64,000 nucleotides of DNA, from assembly GCF_000385375.1 (NCBI RefSeq), contig NZ_ARVV01000001.1, forward strand, positions 1,426,001-1,490,000, in the 5' to 3' direction. Shown in pieces: positions 37,012-46,279 of this stretch (the first letter of the stretch is position 1; each line of letters begins with the position of its first letter). The translations under genes and the position numbers were made by a program. The notes below the pieces were generated by a model that was given only the letters and a program-made list of their open reading frames with translations, searched no databases and was not told where the DNA came from. The stretch comes from Methyloversatilis discipulorum. GTDB lineage: Bacteria; Pseudomonadota; Gammaproteobacteria; Burkholderiales; Rhodocyclaceae.

Positions 37012-37491
37012 TCAGTTCGCCTGCTTCCACAGTGCCTTGGCCGGATCGCCCTTGTAGACCGAGCGGATCCAGCTCATGATCACCAGGATTTCGTCCTGCG
37101 ACAGGTGCCCGCTCTGCGGTCCCATCATTCCCTGCAGACCGCCGTAGATGCTGGAGAACAGCCCCGGATCGGTGGCGTTGGCCGGGTAGGTCCAGTAGTC
37201 GTCGGCCAGGCCGGGGCCGAGCTTGCCTTCGGCGTGGTGACCGTGACAGCCCGAGCAGGCGGTCGAGTACAGCGACTCGCCTTCGGCGATCTTGGCGGCG
37301 TCGGTGTTGTAGGGGTTGATGCCCGTCTGTTTGAAGGACTTCACCGCCGGACTTTCCTCCTTGCCGGAGAAATCGAGCGGCGAACCTTCGATGATGTTGT
37401 AGAAGCGCGGCGGGCTGCCGGCGGCGATCGCCGTGGCGATGGCGCCACCCATCAGGGTTGCCGCGACCAGTTTGCTGACTTGAAACTTCAT
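37012..37491 (-). CDS. mxaG: Cytochrome cL, electron acceptor of methanol dehydrogenase
   Basis: 159-aa periplasmic class I-type cytochrome. Signal peptide about 1-24 (ATAIAA). One heme site, CSGCH at residues 79-83, and a Met-containing GMMGPQSGHLSQDE as the likely axial ligand region, as in cytochrome cL. It takes electrons from PQQ in MxaF and passes them to cytochrome cH. ATG 37491 overlaps the mxaJ stop (ATGA). Confidence 0.95.
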   Translation of the reverse strand: MKFQVSKLVAATLMGGAIATAIAAGSPPRFYNIIEGSPLDFSGKEESPAVKSFKQTGINPYNTDAAKIAEGESLYSTACSGCHGHHAEGKLGPGLADDYWTYPANATDPGLFSSIYGGLQGMMGPQSGHLSQDEILVIMSWIRSVYKGDPAKALWKQAN

Positions 37492-38327
37492 CCCTTGCTG
37501 TCCTTGTTTCCTTCTGCCACCGGGTGCGGCGGCAGAATCTGTATGCCTTCGGCGCGCAACACGCCCTCGATGTCGTCGCGACTGCGCGCGAGCGCGGCTT
37601 CGATGCGGGCGAGCAGTGCGTGATCGTCCTTGCGCACGGCGATCGCGGTATCGAAGTGGAAATGCACCGGCTCGCCGTTCGACTTGCTGGCCTGGGCCGG
37701 TACCTGCGTGACCTTCAGCGGCGTTGCTGCGCTCTTGATGTAGCGGGCGACCGACGGTGCCCAGGCCACGGCGACGTCGATCTCGCCGGCGGCAAGGTCG
37801 CGGATCAGCTTTTCGCTGTCGTAGCGCACGTAGCGGTTGCGCGGCGCCTTGTTGCCGCCGAGCGACATCATGTAGCGGAAGCTGTCGGCATATCGGCCGA
37901 GCTGTACCAGCATCACCTCTGCCGGCGTGCCGGGTATGACGCCGATGTGCGCGGTCTGCAGAGCCGGGCTGTCCCAGCCGGTCACCTCCTGGCCGAAATC
38001 GGCGCGGGTGACGAACACATAGCTCGAACGGTAGTAGGCGCGGGTCGTGGCGACGCGGGGATCGCCCGCATCGACGCCGAGCATGACGTCGCACTTGCCT
38101 TTGTCGAGCAGGTCGCGCACCACGTAGCGCGGATCGCTGAAGCCGACGCGCTCCAGTTTCATGTCCATGGCCGCCGCCAGCTTTTCGGCGATGCGGTCCT
38201 CGAATCCTTCGCCCCGCTCGTTGGCGTAGGGCATTTCGTTGTCGGCCGCGCACACCTTGAGCGTGCCGGCGGCGTGCGCGACGCCGCCGAGCGCGCACAG
38301 CAGCGCTGCAATGAGGGTCTGTTTCAT
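37488..38327 (-). CDS. mxaJ: MxaJ, periplasmic solute-binding-like methanol oxidation protein
   Basis: 279-aa exported protein with the fold of amino-acid-type substrate-binding proteins. Signal peptide about 1-19 (LGGVAHA), then LKVCAADNEMPYANERGEGFEDRIAEKLA and GKCDVMLGVDAGDPRVATTRAYYRSSYVF. MxaJ is required for assembly or stability of MxaFI and was found associated with it; its ligand is unknown. ATG 38327 has an AGGAGATCC site. 54 bp separate it from mxaF, and that gap holds a hairpin. Confidence 0.93.
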   Translation of the reverse strand: MKQTLIAALLCALGGVAHAAGTLKVCAADNEMPYANERGEGFEDRIAEKLAAAMDMKLERVGFSDPRYVVRDLLDKGKCDVMLGVDAGDPRVATTRAYYRSSYVFVTRADFGQEVTGWDSPALQTAHIGVIPGTPAEVMLVQLGRYADSFRYMMSLGGNKAPRNRYVRYDSEKLIRDLAAGEIDVAVAWAPSVARYIKSAATPLKVTQVPAQASKSNGEPVHFHFDTAIAVRKDDHALLARIEAALARSRDDIEGVLRAEGIQILPPHPVAEGNKDSKG

Positions 38328-38347
38328 CGTGGATCTCCTGCCTGAAA

Positions 38348-38374
38348 CGGGCATGGCGCCATGCGCCATGCCCG
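38348..38374 (-). other. Perfect 12-bp hairpin between mxaF and mxaJ
   Basis: Arms CGGGCATGGCGC and GCGCCATGCCCG pair perfectly around CAT, 7 bp past the mxaF stop. No T-run follows. It would protect the 3' end of the abundant mxaF message or limit read-through to mxaJ. Confidence 0.75.
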
Positions 38375-38381
38375 GTACGTC

Positions 38382-40208
38382 TTACAGCGAGAACACCATC
38401 ACGCCGCCGCCCATCTTGGTGTACTGCTGGAGCTCCTTGAAGGCGCCCACTGCACCGAGACCTGCGGTCGGGTCGGTCAGGTCGAACACGAGGCCGACAC
38501 CGGGCCAGCCGCCGACGCCGTAGTAGATGGCGACGTACTGCTTGCCCTTGTGCTCGTAGGTGACCGGGTGGCCGATGACGCCGGACGGGAGCTTGAATTC
38601 CCACAGCGTCTTGCCGTTGTCGGCGTCGACCGCCTTGATCATGCCGTCCAGCGTGCCGTAGAAGACGAGGTCACCCGCGGTGCTGGTCGTGCCGCCCCAG
38701 ACCGAGAACTTCTCGTCCTTGACCCACTTGAACTTCGACGTCTTGACGTCGTAGGCCTTGACCTGACCCATGTTGCCGTTGTTGCCCGGGGTGGCGTACA
38801 TGTTCAGCGTGGCGCCGACGAAGAACTGACCCGCGCGGTAGGGCAGCATGAACGGCTCCCAGTCCATGCAGATCATGTTGGTGCCGAGCATGACCAGTTC
38901 GCGCTTCTTGTCGATCGAGTCGTGACCCTGGTTGTGATAGCCCATGGCGGACGGGCAGATGCCCTTGGCCAGGTGGTCCATGCGGGTCGAGTACTCGGGG
39001 TCGCGGATGGGCACGCCCTTCTTCATGTCGTAGCCCTTGAACACGTTCACCGACGGGTCGATCTTGTCGGCGCGAACGAGGTTGCCGTTCTCGCGGTTCA
39101 GGGTGTAGACGATGCCGTTGCGGTCCGGGTGGGTCAGCAGCTTCTGCTTCTTGCCGTCGACCACCTGGTCGGACAGGCCGATCCAGTTCACGCCGGCGTA
39201 GTCCCACTCGTCATGCGGCGTCTTCTGGAAGGCGAACTTGGCCTTGCCGGTCTTCACGTCGCGACCCCAGATGGCCATCGTCCACTTGTTGTCGCCCGGG
39301 CGCATGGTTTCGTTCCACGGCGCCGGGTTGCCCGAGCCGTAGTACATCAGCTTCAGTTCCGGGTCGTAGGCGTACCAGCCCCAGTTGGTGCCGCCGCCGA
39401 TCTTCCATGCGTCGCCTTCCCAGGTCGAGGTGCCGAGGCCCTTCTGACCGTAGTGCGGGTTGGCCATGTTGAAGTCGTCGGCCAGCAGGATGTCCTCGTC
39501 CGGGCCGGTGGCGTAGGCGCGCCATACCTGCTTGCCGTCCTTGATGCGGTAGGCGGTGACGTAGCCGCGCACGCCCAGTTCCGCACCCGACGAACCGACG
39601 ATGACCATGTCCTCGACCACCATCGGCGCCTGCGTCAGCGTGGAGCCGACCTTGGGGTCGGAGTTCTCCATCTTCCACAGTTCCTTGCCGGTCTTGGCGT
39701 CCAGCGCGACGATGTGGCCGTCGAGCTGGGTCTTGAAGATCTTGCCGTCACCGTAGGCCAGGCCGCGGTTCACGACGTCGCAGCACGCGACTGCACGGAC
39801 CGAGGCGTCCTGCTTGGGCTTGTGTTCCCACAGGATCTTGTTCGGGTTGTCGAGATCGATCGCGTAGGTGATGTTCGGGAAGGGCGTGTGGATGTACATG
39901 ATGCCGTTCACCACCAGCGGACCGCCTTCGTGGCCGTGCAGCACGCCGGTCGAGAAGGTCCACGCGGCCTTCAGGTTCTTCACGTTGCTGCGGTTGATCT
40001 GCTTCAGACCGCTGTAGTGGCTGTGGTCGTAGTCCTTGCCCTGCATGACCCACTGACGGTCGTCCTGCGACAGCTTGATCAGCTCGGCGTTGGCGAGCGC
40101 GGCACCCGATGCGGACGCCAGCGCGAAACCGGCGATCGCGGTGGCGACGGCGCGGCTCAGACGTTTCTTGTGCAGACCGGTCCGGCCGGTTGCTCTTTTC
40201 AGTGACAT
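38382..40208 (-). CDS. mxaF: Methanol dehydrogenase large subunit MxaF (PQQ, calcium type)
   Basis: 608-aa periplasmic quinoprotein that oxidises methanol to formaldehyde, passing electrons to cytochrome cL. A signal peptide (about 1-39, ending GAALA) precedes an eight-bladed propeller with the tryptophan docking repeats. The vicinal disulfide is AVACCDVV (Cys near 142-143). The catalytic region reads [11 protein letters not shown]: Asp336 followed two residues later by Ala338, the calcium MxaF pattern; lanthanide XoxF enzymes have Asp there. A strong AAGGAGGAG site lies before ATG 40208. First gene of mxaFJGIRSACKLD. Confidence 0.98.
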   Translation of the reverse strand: MSLKRATGRTGLHKKRLSRAVATAIAGFALASASGAALANAELIKLSQDDRQWVMQGKDYDHSHYSGLKQINRSNVKNLKAAWTFSTGVLHGHEGGPLVVNGIMYIHTPFPNITYAIDLDNPNKILWEHKPKQDASVRAVACCDVVNRGLAYGDGKIFKTQLDGHIVALDAKTGKELWKMENSDPKVGSTLTQAPMVVEDMVIVGSSGAELGVRGYVTAYRIKDGKQVWRAYATGPDEDILLADDFNMANPHYGQKGLGTSTWEGDAWKIGGGTNWGWYAYDPELKLMYYGSGNPAPWNETMRPGDNKWTMAIWGRDVKTGKAKFAFQKTPHDEWDYAGVNWIGLSDQVVDGKKQKLLTHPDRNGIVYTLNRENGNLVRADKIDPSVNVFKGYDMKKGVPIRDPEYSTRMDHLAKGICPSAMGYHNQGHDSIDKKRELVMLGTNMICMDWEPFMLPYRAGQFFVGATLNMYATPGNNGNMGQVKAYDVKTSKFKWVKDEKFSVWGGTTSTAGDLVFYGTLDGMIKAVDADNGKTLWEFKLPSGVIGHPVTYEHKGKQYVAIYYGVGGWPGVGLVFDLTDPTAGLGAVGAFKELQQYTKMGGGVMVFSL

Positions 40209-40498
40209 AGCGGTTTTCTCCTCCTTGGGTGGGGCGCGTGGGGATACGCGCATTCGCTTTCATGCGATCCGGGAGCCGGACCAGAACAGACCTGTGGGCC
40301 CGGAGATCGCAACCGCGGACGCTGCCGTCGACAGTCGGCCAGCGCTGCGGTCGAGCGAACTATAGGAATGTGCAGTGCAGCGATTGCGGTGTGCTGCGCA
40401 TTGCAACGAGGGGATTTTGTCCCTCGGCTCCGGCGCTACCATCGACGGCACCGGTACCCCTGAAGCCGGATGTCCCGCCGCACTTCCATCGTCTCCGA
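40209..40498. promoter_or_regulatory. Divergent mxaF / mxaY control region
   Basis: 290 bp between the methanol dehydrogenase operon and its probable two-component regulator genes. It holds the mxaF ribosome site and an interrupted inverted repeat CGAGGGGATTTTGTCCCTCG at 40407-40426 (6-bp arms), a candidate binding site. I do not see a confident -35/-10 pair for either direction. Confidence 0.45.
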
Positions 40499-41860
40499 AT
40501 GACACTGAAGAACCGCCTGCTGCTGATCGTGCTCGTGCTCATGTGCCTGCTGCTGCTGACGCACGGCTTCCTGCACTACAAGGCGTGGCGCAGCGACTCG
40601 GTCGAGGAGATCGAGTCGGGCACACGGCTGGTGCTGCTGCTGCTGCCGGAGGACATGCCGCTGAACGCCGGCGACGGTCGCTCACCCATGCTCGATTCGC
40701 TGCTCGAACGCGTGCAGCGCATGAAGGACATCCGCCACGTGCGCATCGACGTGCTCGACCTTGCCGGTCGTGTGCTCGCCTCGTCCGACACCCGAGGTGC
40801 CAGCGGCTGGCCGGCGCCGGACGAGGCGCCGGTGCAGGCCGACGGCACGGTGCGCATGAAGCCGTGGCGGCTCAATGGCGAGATCGCCGGCTTCTATCGC
40901 GTGTCGCCGATGCCGTCCGACGAGATGCGCGAGAAGTGGGAGGGCTTCAAGCGGCTGAGCTATCTCACCGTGGCCTACAGCGTGCTGCTCGGGCTGCTGC
41001 TGTACTGGGCCATCTGTCGCGCGCTGGAGCCGGTGCATGCGCTGCGCACCGCGCTGCGCGACATCGAGTCGGGCCGTCTCGACGCGCGCCTGCCGGCCTT
41101 CCGCCTGCCCGATCTGGCGGAACTGTCGGCCTCGTTCAACCGGATGGCCAATTCGCTGGCCGAGGTGAGCCGCGAGCGCTCGGCGCTGCTGCGCAAGATC
41201 ATGGTGATGGAAGAGCAGACGCGGCGCGCCATCGCGCGCGACCTGCACGACGAAATGAGCACCTATATGGTGGCGATGCAGCCGCACGTCGCGGTGCTGT
41301 CGGCCGCCTGCCGGCGTGAGCCGGCGCTGGCCCGCTACAGCGGCAGCGCCGAGGCGCTGGGCGGCCACCTGGCGCAGCTGCTGGGCCGCGTGCGTGTGCA
41401 GCTGGAATCGCTGCACCCGGTGGAGATCGACGCGCTCGGTCTCTATAACGCGCTGCGCCAGCTGGTCGAGCAGCGCAGCGCGCAGGCGCCGCGGCCGCTC
41501 GAACTGGTGCTCAACCTCGAAGGCGAATCGGCCGACGCCGGACCGACGGTCGAGGCCAGTGCCTATCGCATCGTGCAGGAGGCGGTCACCAATGCCTTCA
41601 AGCATTCCGACTGCTCGCGCCTGCTGATAGGCGTGAGTACCGAGCAGGGCAGCGACGGCCGCGTGCTCAAGCTCGACATCTGGGACAACGGCAGCGCGCA
41701 CGGCATACCGACCGGCGTCGCCGGGCTGGGCATGCTGGGCATGCGCGAACGCGCGCTCGCGCTGGGCGGCGTCTGCAGCGCCGGCCCGGCTACCGGGGGC
41801 GGCTGGCGCGTCACCGTGCGACTGCCCTTCGCACGCAATGAACAGGAGATCACCGCATGA
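40499..41860 (+). CDS. mxaY: Sensor histidine kinase, MxaY type
   Basis: 453-aa NarX-like membrane kinase. N-terminal helix (LLLIVLVLMCLLLLTHGFL), a periplasmic domain of about 130 residues, a second helix (LTVAYSVLLGLLLYWAI), HAMP, then the HisKA_3 dimerisation helix with phospho-acceptor in ARDLHDEMS (near residue 250) and an HATPase domain (QEAVTNAFKHSDCS, DNGSAHGIP, GLGMLGMRERA). Divergent from mxaF and coupled to its response regulator (ATGA), which is the mxaYX/mxaB-type arrangement controlling methanol oxidation genes; this assignment rests on position. Confidence 0.85.
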   Translation: MTLKNRLLLIVLVLMCLLLLTHGFLHYKAWRSDSVEEIESGTRLVLLLLPEDMPLNAGDGRSPMLDSLLERVQRMKDIRHVRIDVLDLAGRVLASSDTRGASGWPAPDEAPVQADGTVRMKPWRLNGEIAGFYRVSPMPSDEMREKWEGFKRLSYLTVAYSVLLGLLLYWAICRALEPVHALRTALRDIESGRLDARLPAFRLPDLAELSASFNRMANSLAEVSRERSALLRKIMVMEEQTRRAIARDLHDEMSTYMVAMQPHVAVLSAACRREPALARYSGSAEALGGHLAQLLGRVRVQLESLHPVEIDALGLYNALRQLVEQRSAQAPRPLELVLNLEGESADAGPTVEASAYRIVQEAVTNAFKHSDCSRLLIGVSTEQGSDGRVLKLDIWDNGSAHGIPTGVAGLGMLGMRERALALGGVCSAGPATGGGWRVTVRLPFARNEQEITA

Positions 41861-42549
41861 ACAACCGACAGACCCGCATCCTTCTGGTCGATGACCACGC
41901 GGTCGTGCGCACCGGTTACCGCGCGCTGCTGGAGATGAACGAGTCGCTGCTGGTGGCGGCCGAGGCCGGCACCGCCGACGAGGCCTACGCCGCCTACCGC
42001 AAACACGCGCCCGACGTGGTGGTGATGGACATCATGCTGCCCGGCTCCAGCGGCATCGAAGCCACGCGGCGCATCGTCGCCTTCGACGAACAGGCGAAGG
42101 TGCTCATGTTCACGATGTGCTCGCACCCGACCGTGGTGCAGCAGGCGCTGGATGCCGGCGCGCTCGGCGTGCTGACCAAGGACAGCCCGGCCGAGCAGCT
42201 GGTCGACGCGGTGCAGTCGGTGGCGCGCGGCAAGCGCGTGCTGAGCCGGCAGGTGGCGGAAAGCGTGGCCTTCTCGCACTACCTGCCGGAATCCAAGCTG
42301 TTCGGTTACCTGACGCCGCGCGAATTCGAAATGTGCCGGCTGCTGGTGTCCGGCCATTCGATCGACGCCATCGCCGAACAGCTCAACCTGAGCCCGAAGA
42401 CGGTGGCCAACAAGCTCAGCACGGCGCGGCGCAAGCTCGACGTCAGTTCCGACATCGAGCTGGTGAAGCTCGCGTCAGAAGTCGGTCTGGTGCCCTGGGT
42501 GACCGAGCGCCGGCTGGGCCTGACCGACGCGCCGCCGGCGTCGCGCTAG
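41857..42549 (+). CDS. mxaB: NarL/LuxR-family response regulator, MxaB type
   Basis: 230-aa two-component regulator. The receiver is complete: [10 protein letters not shown] acidic pair, phospho-acceptor Asp in [13 protein letters not shown], and Lys in [12 protein letters not shown]. The C-terminal LuxR HTH reads [15 protein letters not shown] and [23 protein letters not shown]. Overlaps the kinase by ATGA. Probable activator of the divergent mxaF operon, as for MxaB in other methylotrophs; binding site unproven. Its last 4 nt overlap the convergent COG0523 GTPase gene. Confidence 0.85.
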   Translation: MNNRQTRILLVDDHAVVRTGYRALLEMNESLLVAAEAGTADEAYAAYRKHAPDVVVMDIMLPGSSGIEATRRIVAFDEQAKVLMFTMCSHPTVVQQALDAGALGVLTKDSPAEQLVDAVQSVARGKRVLSRQVAESVAFSHYLPESKLFGYLTPREFEMCRLLVSGHSIDAIAEQLNLSPKTVANKLSTARRKLDVSSDIELVKLASEVGLVPWVTERRLGLTDAPPASR

Positions 42550-43769
42550 GTTTGCTGCGCCGGCTCGTCGTCGGCGTCGGCAAGCGCCCACGGGTCGAAG
42601 GGATCGGGCAGCGTGCGCCAGGTGGACGAGCCGGCGGCCATTTCGGCGTCGGTCAGCAGACATGCGTCGAGCTGCTGGCGTATCCACGCCTCGTCCATGT
42701 CCATGCCGATGAATACCAGTTCCTGGCGACGGTCGCCGAAGGGCGCCAGCCAGCGCGCCTCGATCTGCTTCAGGTAGTCGCGGTCGGTCGGCCAGTCGGC
42801 GCGGTCCACCGCCGCCCACCACAGGCCGGCCGGGCGGTTGCGACAGATGCCGCCAGCCTGTGCCCATTCGCCGGCGAAATCCATGCGGCTGGCCAGCCAG
42901 AAGAAGCCCTTGCTGCGGATGACGCCCGGCCATTCGTCGTGGATCAGGTTCCAGAAGCGCTGCGGATGGAAGGGCCGGCGCTCGCTCCATGAAAAGCTGC
43001 GGATGCCGTAGGTGTCGGATTCCGGCACGTGGGTGCCGCGCATTTCCTGCAGCCAGCCCGGCGCTTCGGCGGCGGCGTCGAAGTCGAAGCGGCCGGTGTC
43101 GAGGATGCGGTCCAGCGGTACGCGTCCTTCGGTCGACTCGACCACGTCGGCGCGCGGGTTCAGCGCGCGCAGTATCGCGTGCAGGCGGTCGCGTTCGTCG
43201 GCACTGACCAGGTCGCACTTGTTCAGCACGATCACGTCGGCGAACTCGATCTGGTCGACCAGCAGGTCGACCACGGTGCGCTGGTCTTCGTCGCCGAGCG
43301 ATTCGCCGCGTTCGGCGATCATGTCCTGGCTCGAGTAGTCGCGCAGGAAGTTGTATGCATCGACCACAGTCACCATGGTGTCCAGCCGCGACACCGATGA
43401 CAGGCTGCTGCCGTCCTCGTCTTCGAAGGTGAAGGTTTCGGCCACCGGCAGCGGTTCGGAAATGCCGGTCGATTCGATCAGCAGATAATCGAAGCGGCCT
43501 TCGCGCGCCAGCCGCGATACCTCGATCAGCAGGTCTTCGCGCAAGGTGCAGCAGATGCATCCGTTCGACATTTCGACCATGCGGGCGTCGGTGCGCGACA
43601 GCTGCGCGCCGTTGGCGACGAGCTGGGCGTCGATGTTCACTTCCGACATGTCGTTCACGATGACCGCCACGCGGCGGCCTTCGCTGTTGGACAGCACGTG
43701 GTTGAGCAGGCTGGTCTTGCCGGCGCCGAGAAAGCCCGACAGCACGGTGACCGGAAGTCGTTCGTTCAT
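42546..43769 (-). CDS. COG0523 (CobW/ZigA-type) metal-chaperone GTPase
   Basis: 407-aa cytoplasmic GTPase. Walker A is [11 protein letters not shown] (about residues 11-21), the zinc-binding [10 protein letters not shown] follows (CxCC), the Mg/ESTG motif is [11 protein letters not shown], and the guanine motif is NKCD. A C-terminal CobW domain with W-rich [13 protein letters not shown] follows. ZigA/ZagA/YeiR relatives hand zinc to client enzymes and are induced by Zur during zinc limitation. Next to DUF1826, a PEP-CTERM protein, a ZnuD-like receptor and a Fur-type regulator, which supports a zinc role. ATG 43769; 3' end overlaps mxaB convergently by 4 nt. Confidence 0.9.
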   Translation of the reverse strand: MNERLPVTVLSGFLGAGKTSLLNHVLSNSEGRRVAVIVNDMSEVNIDAQLVANGAQLSRTDARMVEMSNGCICCTLREDLLIEVSRLAREGRFDYLLIESTGISEPLPVAETFTFEDEDGSSLSSVSRLDTMVTVVDAYNFLRDYSSQDMIAERGESLGDEDQRTVVDLLVDQIEFADVIVLNKCDLVSADERDRLHAILRALNPRADVVESTEGRVPLDRILDTGRFDFDAAAEAPGWLQEMRGTHVPESDTYGIRSFSWSERRPFHPQRFWNLIHDEWPGVIRSKGFFWLASRMDFAGEWAQAGGICRNRPAGLWWAAVDRADWPTDRDYLKQIEARWLAPFGDRRQELVFIGMDMDEAWIRQQLDACLLTDAEMAAGSSTWRTLPDPFDPWALADADDEPAQQT

Positions 43770-43788
43770 GATGGTGTGGTTTCCGTTG

Positions 43789-44430
43789 TCAGAACACCGC
43801 ATCGAAGGCGGCGACGATGCGCAGCCGGTGCGGGGCGTCGAGTTGGGGTGAGCGGTGGATGACGCCGCGGCCGGCGTTGTCCGGCCACAGTTCGCCCTTG
43901 AGCAGCACGATGTCGCCGGCGGTGGCGCGATCGATGCCGGCGGCGTCGGTCATCACGGCGTCGCTGCCGAGGTGGCTGCGGTCGGCGCAACGGTCGTCCA
44001 GCCATTCGGTGGCCGGACCGATCCAGGTACAGAGCAGGCGCAGGGCGACGCGGTCGACGTGCCAGCGCGGGCACATGGCGCGGTCCAGCACCTCGATGCG
44101 CACGCCGACCCGCGTACAGCCGGTGAGGTCGGCCAGCAGTCCGGACAGCAGTTGCACGTCGGCATCGACGGTGTCGCGCCCGGGCAGTTCGGGCAGGGTG
44201 CCGATGGGCAGCGGGCTGCCGGCGTCGATCACCGCGCGCCGCCCGCTGCCAAGTGCGCCGCTGGCATGAGCCGCGTGCAGACAGTCGGCCAGACCGGGCG
44301 GCAGAGGGCGCTGCAGACGCACCAGATTGACGGCCGGATCGAAGACCTGCGCGAGGTCGGCCAACGTGACGGCGTCGACGGCACGGGAACAGGATGTCGC
44401 GGGAGCAGGGGGCTGAAATCGGATGTTCAT
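43789..44430 (-). CDS. DUF1826 family protein
   Basis: 213-aa soluble protein. It has a His/Cys-containing centre ([30 protein letters not shown]) and [12 protein letters not shown] near the C-terminus, the hallmark of DUF1826, an unexplained family repeatedly found beside COG0523 GTPases and zinc genes. The HxD-like WHVD and distant His suggest a cupin-like or oxygenase-like metal site, but no reaction is known. 19 bp upstream of the GTPase; likely one operon. Confidence 0.8.
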   Translation of the reverse strand: MNIRFQPPAPATSCSRAVDAVTLADLAQVFDPAVNLVRLQRPLPPGLADCLHAAHASGALGSGRRAVIDAGSPLPIGTLPELPGRDTVDADVQLLSGLLADLTGCTRVGVRIEVLDRAMCPRWHVDRVALRLLCTWIGPATEWLDDRCADRSHLGSDAVMTDAAGIDRATAGDIVLLKGELWPDNAGRGVIHRSPQLDAPHRLRIVAAFDAVF

Positions 44431-44467
44431 GGTGCGTGCAGGCGGGGTGTGCCCGCCTGCCTCGTCC

Positions 44468-45319
44468 TCAGCGCGCGCGTCGCGCGGCGACCGTGCCCAG
44501 CATCAGCAGACCGCCGAGCAGCATGGCCCAGCTCGCCGGTTCAGGCACCGGCGGCGCGACCGCGAAGTCGATGTAGAAGGTGCCACCGTCGCGCACGGCG
44601 GTATTGCTGCCCAGGTTCACCAGCGAGAACTGCGCGGTGTAGGTGCCGACCGCGGCGGCCGCGTCGGTGTAGAAGGTCGGCACGAAGTCGAAGCCATTGC
44701 CGTCGCCAAGCAGATAGAGGTTGCCGCTGTCGAACAGGTCCATGTCGCCATTGGCGGCGACCTTCAGACCCGGCGTGATGTACTCCAGCTTCAGCGCGAC
44801 CTGCACGCCGTCGAGCTGTGCGTTCCAGCGGTTGGCGCTGCTTGCGTACAGCACCGCCTCGGCGCTGCCGGCGGCGCCGTCGGCCAGCGACTGGATGGAC
44901 GACGCGCCGAGGTAGCTGTAATCGTGATGAGCGACGCTGTCATCGAGCACGCCGCTGACCAGCTTGCCGGCGAATGCTCCGCTGCCTGCGCGCAGCGCGA
45001 GCGTGCCGGGCAGCGGTGAAATGCGTGCCGACAGTTCCGGAATGCGGTTGTTGGCGTTGCTGCCGTTGATGACCGGCGCTGCGGCGCTGCCGGTATAGCT
45101 GTAGGCGCCGATGCCGTGGAAGTGGTTGCCGTGCTCCATCAGATAGGTGAGGCGGCCGTAGTTCGGATTGGCCAGGCCAGCAAAGGTGCCGCTGGCAATC
45201 GTCGCCAGGCTGTCGATCCCGATGTAGAAGCCGATGCCTTCATCGGCGCGCAGCGGCTCGCTGGCGTGTGCGAAGCCGGACATGAGGCCGGCAATGACGA
45301 GCAGGGCGCGGACTTTCAA
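44468..45319 (-). CDS. all3515-like, Zur-linked PEP-CTERM protein
   Basis: 283-aa exported protein. Signal peptide ends FAHAS (about residue 19). The body contains FYIGIDSLATIASGTFAGLANPNYGRLTYLMEHGNHFHGIGAYSY (around 30-75, His-rich) followed by NNRIPELSARISPLPG, resembling the all3515 family that is repressed by Zur in cyanobacteria. It ends in the exosortase signal VPEPASWAMLLGGLLMLG and RR tail. TTG start at 45319, with GGAG 6 nt upstream. Likely anchored at the cell surface and may bind zinc through the His cluster (inference). First gene of the operon reading into DUF1826 and the GTPase. Confidence 0.8.
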   Translation of the reverse strand: MKVRALLVIAGLMSGFAHASEPLRADEGIGFYIGIDSLATIASGTFAGLANPNYGRLTYLMEHGNHFHGIGAYSYTGSAAAPVINGSNANNRIPELSARISPLPGTLALRAGSGAFAGKLVSGVLDDSVAHHDYSYLGASSIQSLADGAAGSAEAVLYASSANRWNAQLDGVQVALKLEYITPGLKVAANGDMDLFDSGNLYLLGDGNGFDFVPTFYTDAAAAVGTYTAQFSLVNLGSNTAVRDGGTFYIDFAVAPPVPEPASWAMLLGGLLMLGTVAARRAR

Positions 45320-45424
45320 GATGCTCTCCTTTGTTGATAATCGAATATCAAAAGATACGGGGCGTAGTCTTTTTTGTAAAGGAGATTGCATTATCATTAG
45401 AGGCTGATCATCCGGAGACCTCTC
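45320..45424. promoter_or_regulatory. Divergent PEP-CTERM promoter with 18-bp dyad
   Basis: AT-rich region between two divergent PEP-CTERM genes. TTGATAATCGAATATCAA at 45334-45351 is palindromic except at two positions, the size and symmetry expected for a Fur/Zur-family site, 15 bp from the all3515-like start. A second element, GATTGCATTATCATTAG at 45384-45400, resembles GATTGCTATTGCTAATAG at 48431-48448 upstream of the paralogous PEP-CTERM gene and the receptor. Confidence 0.55.
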
Positions 45425-46279
45425 ATGCGCGTGCCCATCCGCTTCATGCACCTTGCTGCAGCACTGCTGTCCTTCCACGTTGCCGCGGCACATGCCATCC
45501 ACTTCGACGTCACCATCGGGCTCGACCAGGGACCGGTGGCCGGCAGCAGGATTACGGTCGGTGCCTATGGCGACCTGCCGTTCGAGCAGTTGCCGATCGA
45601 TGTCCACACCGGATACATGGTGTTCCCGGGCGACTTCGGCGACTTCGAGGGCGGGCCGAAAAGCACCGACGATCCGGGTTTCCAGGCTTTCCCGGGCAGC
45701 CTGTCCGGCGCCAGCGGTGCCCGAGATTTCATCGGTTTCAAGGCGGTCGGCACGCTGTTGCAGTGGGATGCCGCCAGCGGCACATGGTCGGCCGCCGATG
45801 ACGGCGTCGGCATTCGCCTGTACGGCGCGGTGCCACCGGCGGTGGCCAACGCCTACATCCAATCGCTGATCAATCCGCGCCTGGCACCGCCCGGTGCAGC
45901 GGCGAATTTCGAGTTCTATTCGCAGGGAACGCTGTTTACCGGCGCCGGCATCGAAGGCCCGGTCGCGGCGACGATAGACGACGCGAACGCCAACGGCGGC
46001 TTCCATGCGCACCTGGACTGGTTCATCGAAGGCGCGGCACCGTCCAGCGCCTATATGGTGACGCTGCAACTGACCGACGCGACGTCGATAGGTGGCCGCG
46101 GACGCTACGTCGATTCCGACCCTTTCCACGTGGTGTTCAACTACGGCCTCAGCGCCGAACAGTACGAAACTGCCTTCATGTCACGCGTCAGCCTGCCGGT
46201 GCCCGAGCCGTCGAGCTGGGTATTGATGGTGGTCGGTCTCGTGCTGACGACTTCGCTCGCGCGTCGGGTCAGAAGCTGA
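45425..46279 (+). CDS. PEP-CTERM protein, paralogue A of the zinc locus
   Basis: 284-aa exported protein: signal peptide about 1-24 (AAAHA), beta-rich body with GDFGDFEGGPKSTDDPGFQAF and GFHAHLDWFIEGAAPSSAYMVTLQL, then VPEPSSWVLMVVGLV and RR tail. The first two motifs recur in the protein at 48509 (FRDFSGGLFKTDDPGF and IHSHLDFSIGGADRALAGAYLITLQL), so the two are paralogues. The His-rich HAHLD/HSHLD segment is a plausible metal site. Convergent with the ZnuD-like receptor gene, overlapping it by 11 nt. Confidence 0.82.
   Translation: MRVPIRFMHLAAALLSFHVAAAHAIHFDVTIGLDQGPVAGSRITVGAYGDLPFEQLPIDVHTGYMVFPGDFGDFEGGPKSTDDPGFQAFPGSLSGASGARDFIGFKAVGTLLQWDAASGTWSAADDGVGIRLYGAVPPAVANAYIQSLINPRLAPPGAAANFEFYSQGTLFTGAGIEGPVAATIDDANANGGFHAHLDWFIEGAAPSSAYMVTLQLTDATSIGGRGRYVDSDPFHVVFNYGLSAEQYETAFMSRVSLPVPEPSSWVLMVVGLVLTTSLARRVRS

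Noticed and set aside
38361-40205. Long plus-strand open frame opposite mxaF
   Set aside because: High-GC codon bias keeps the antisense frame open. The predicted product is Val/His/Arg-rich with no domain, while mxaF on the other strand is unmistakable.
38382-40208. Lanthanide-dependent XoxF dehydrogenase
   Set aside because: The residue two after the catalytic Asp is Ala, and mxaI is present in the same operon; both indicate MxaF.
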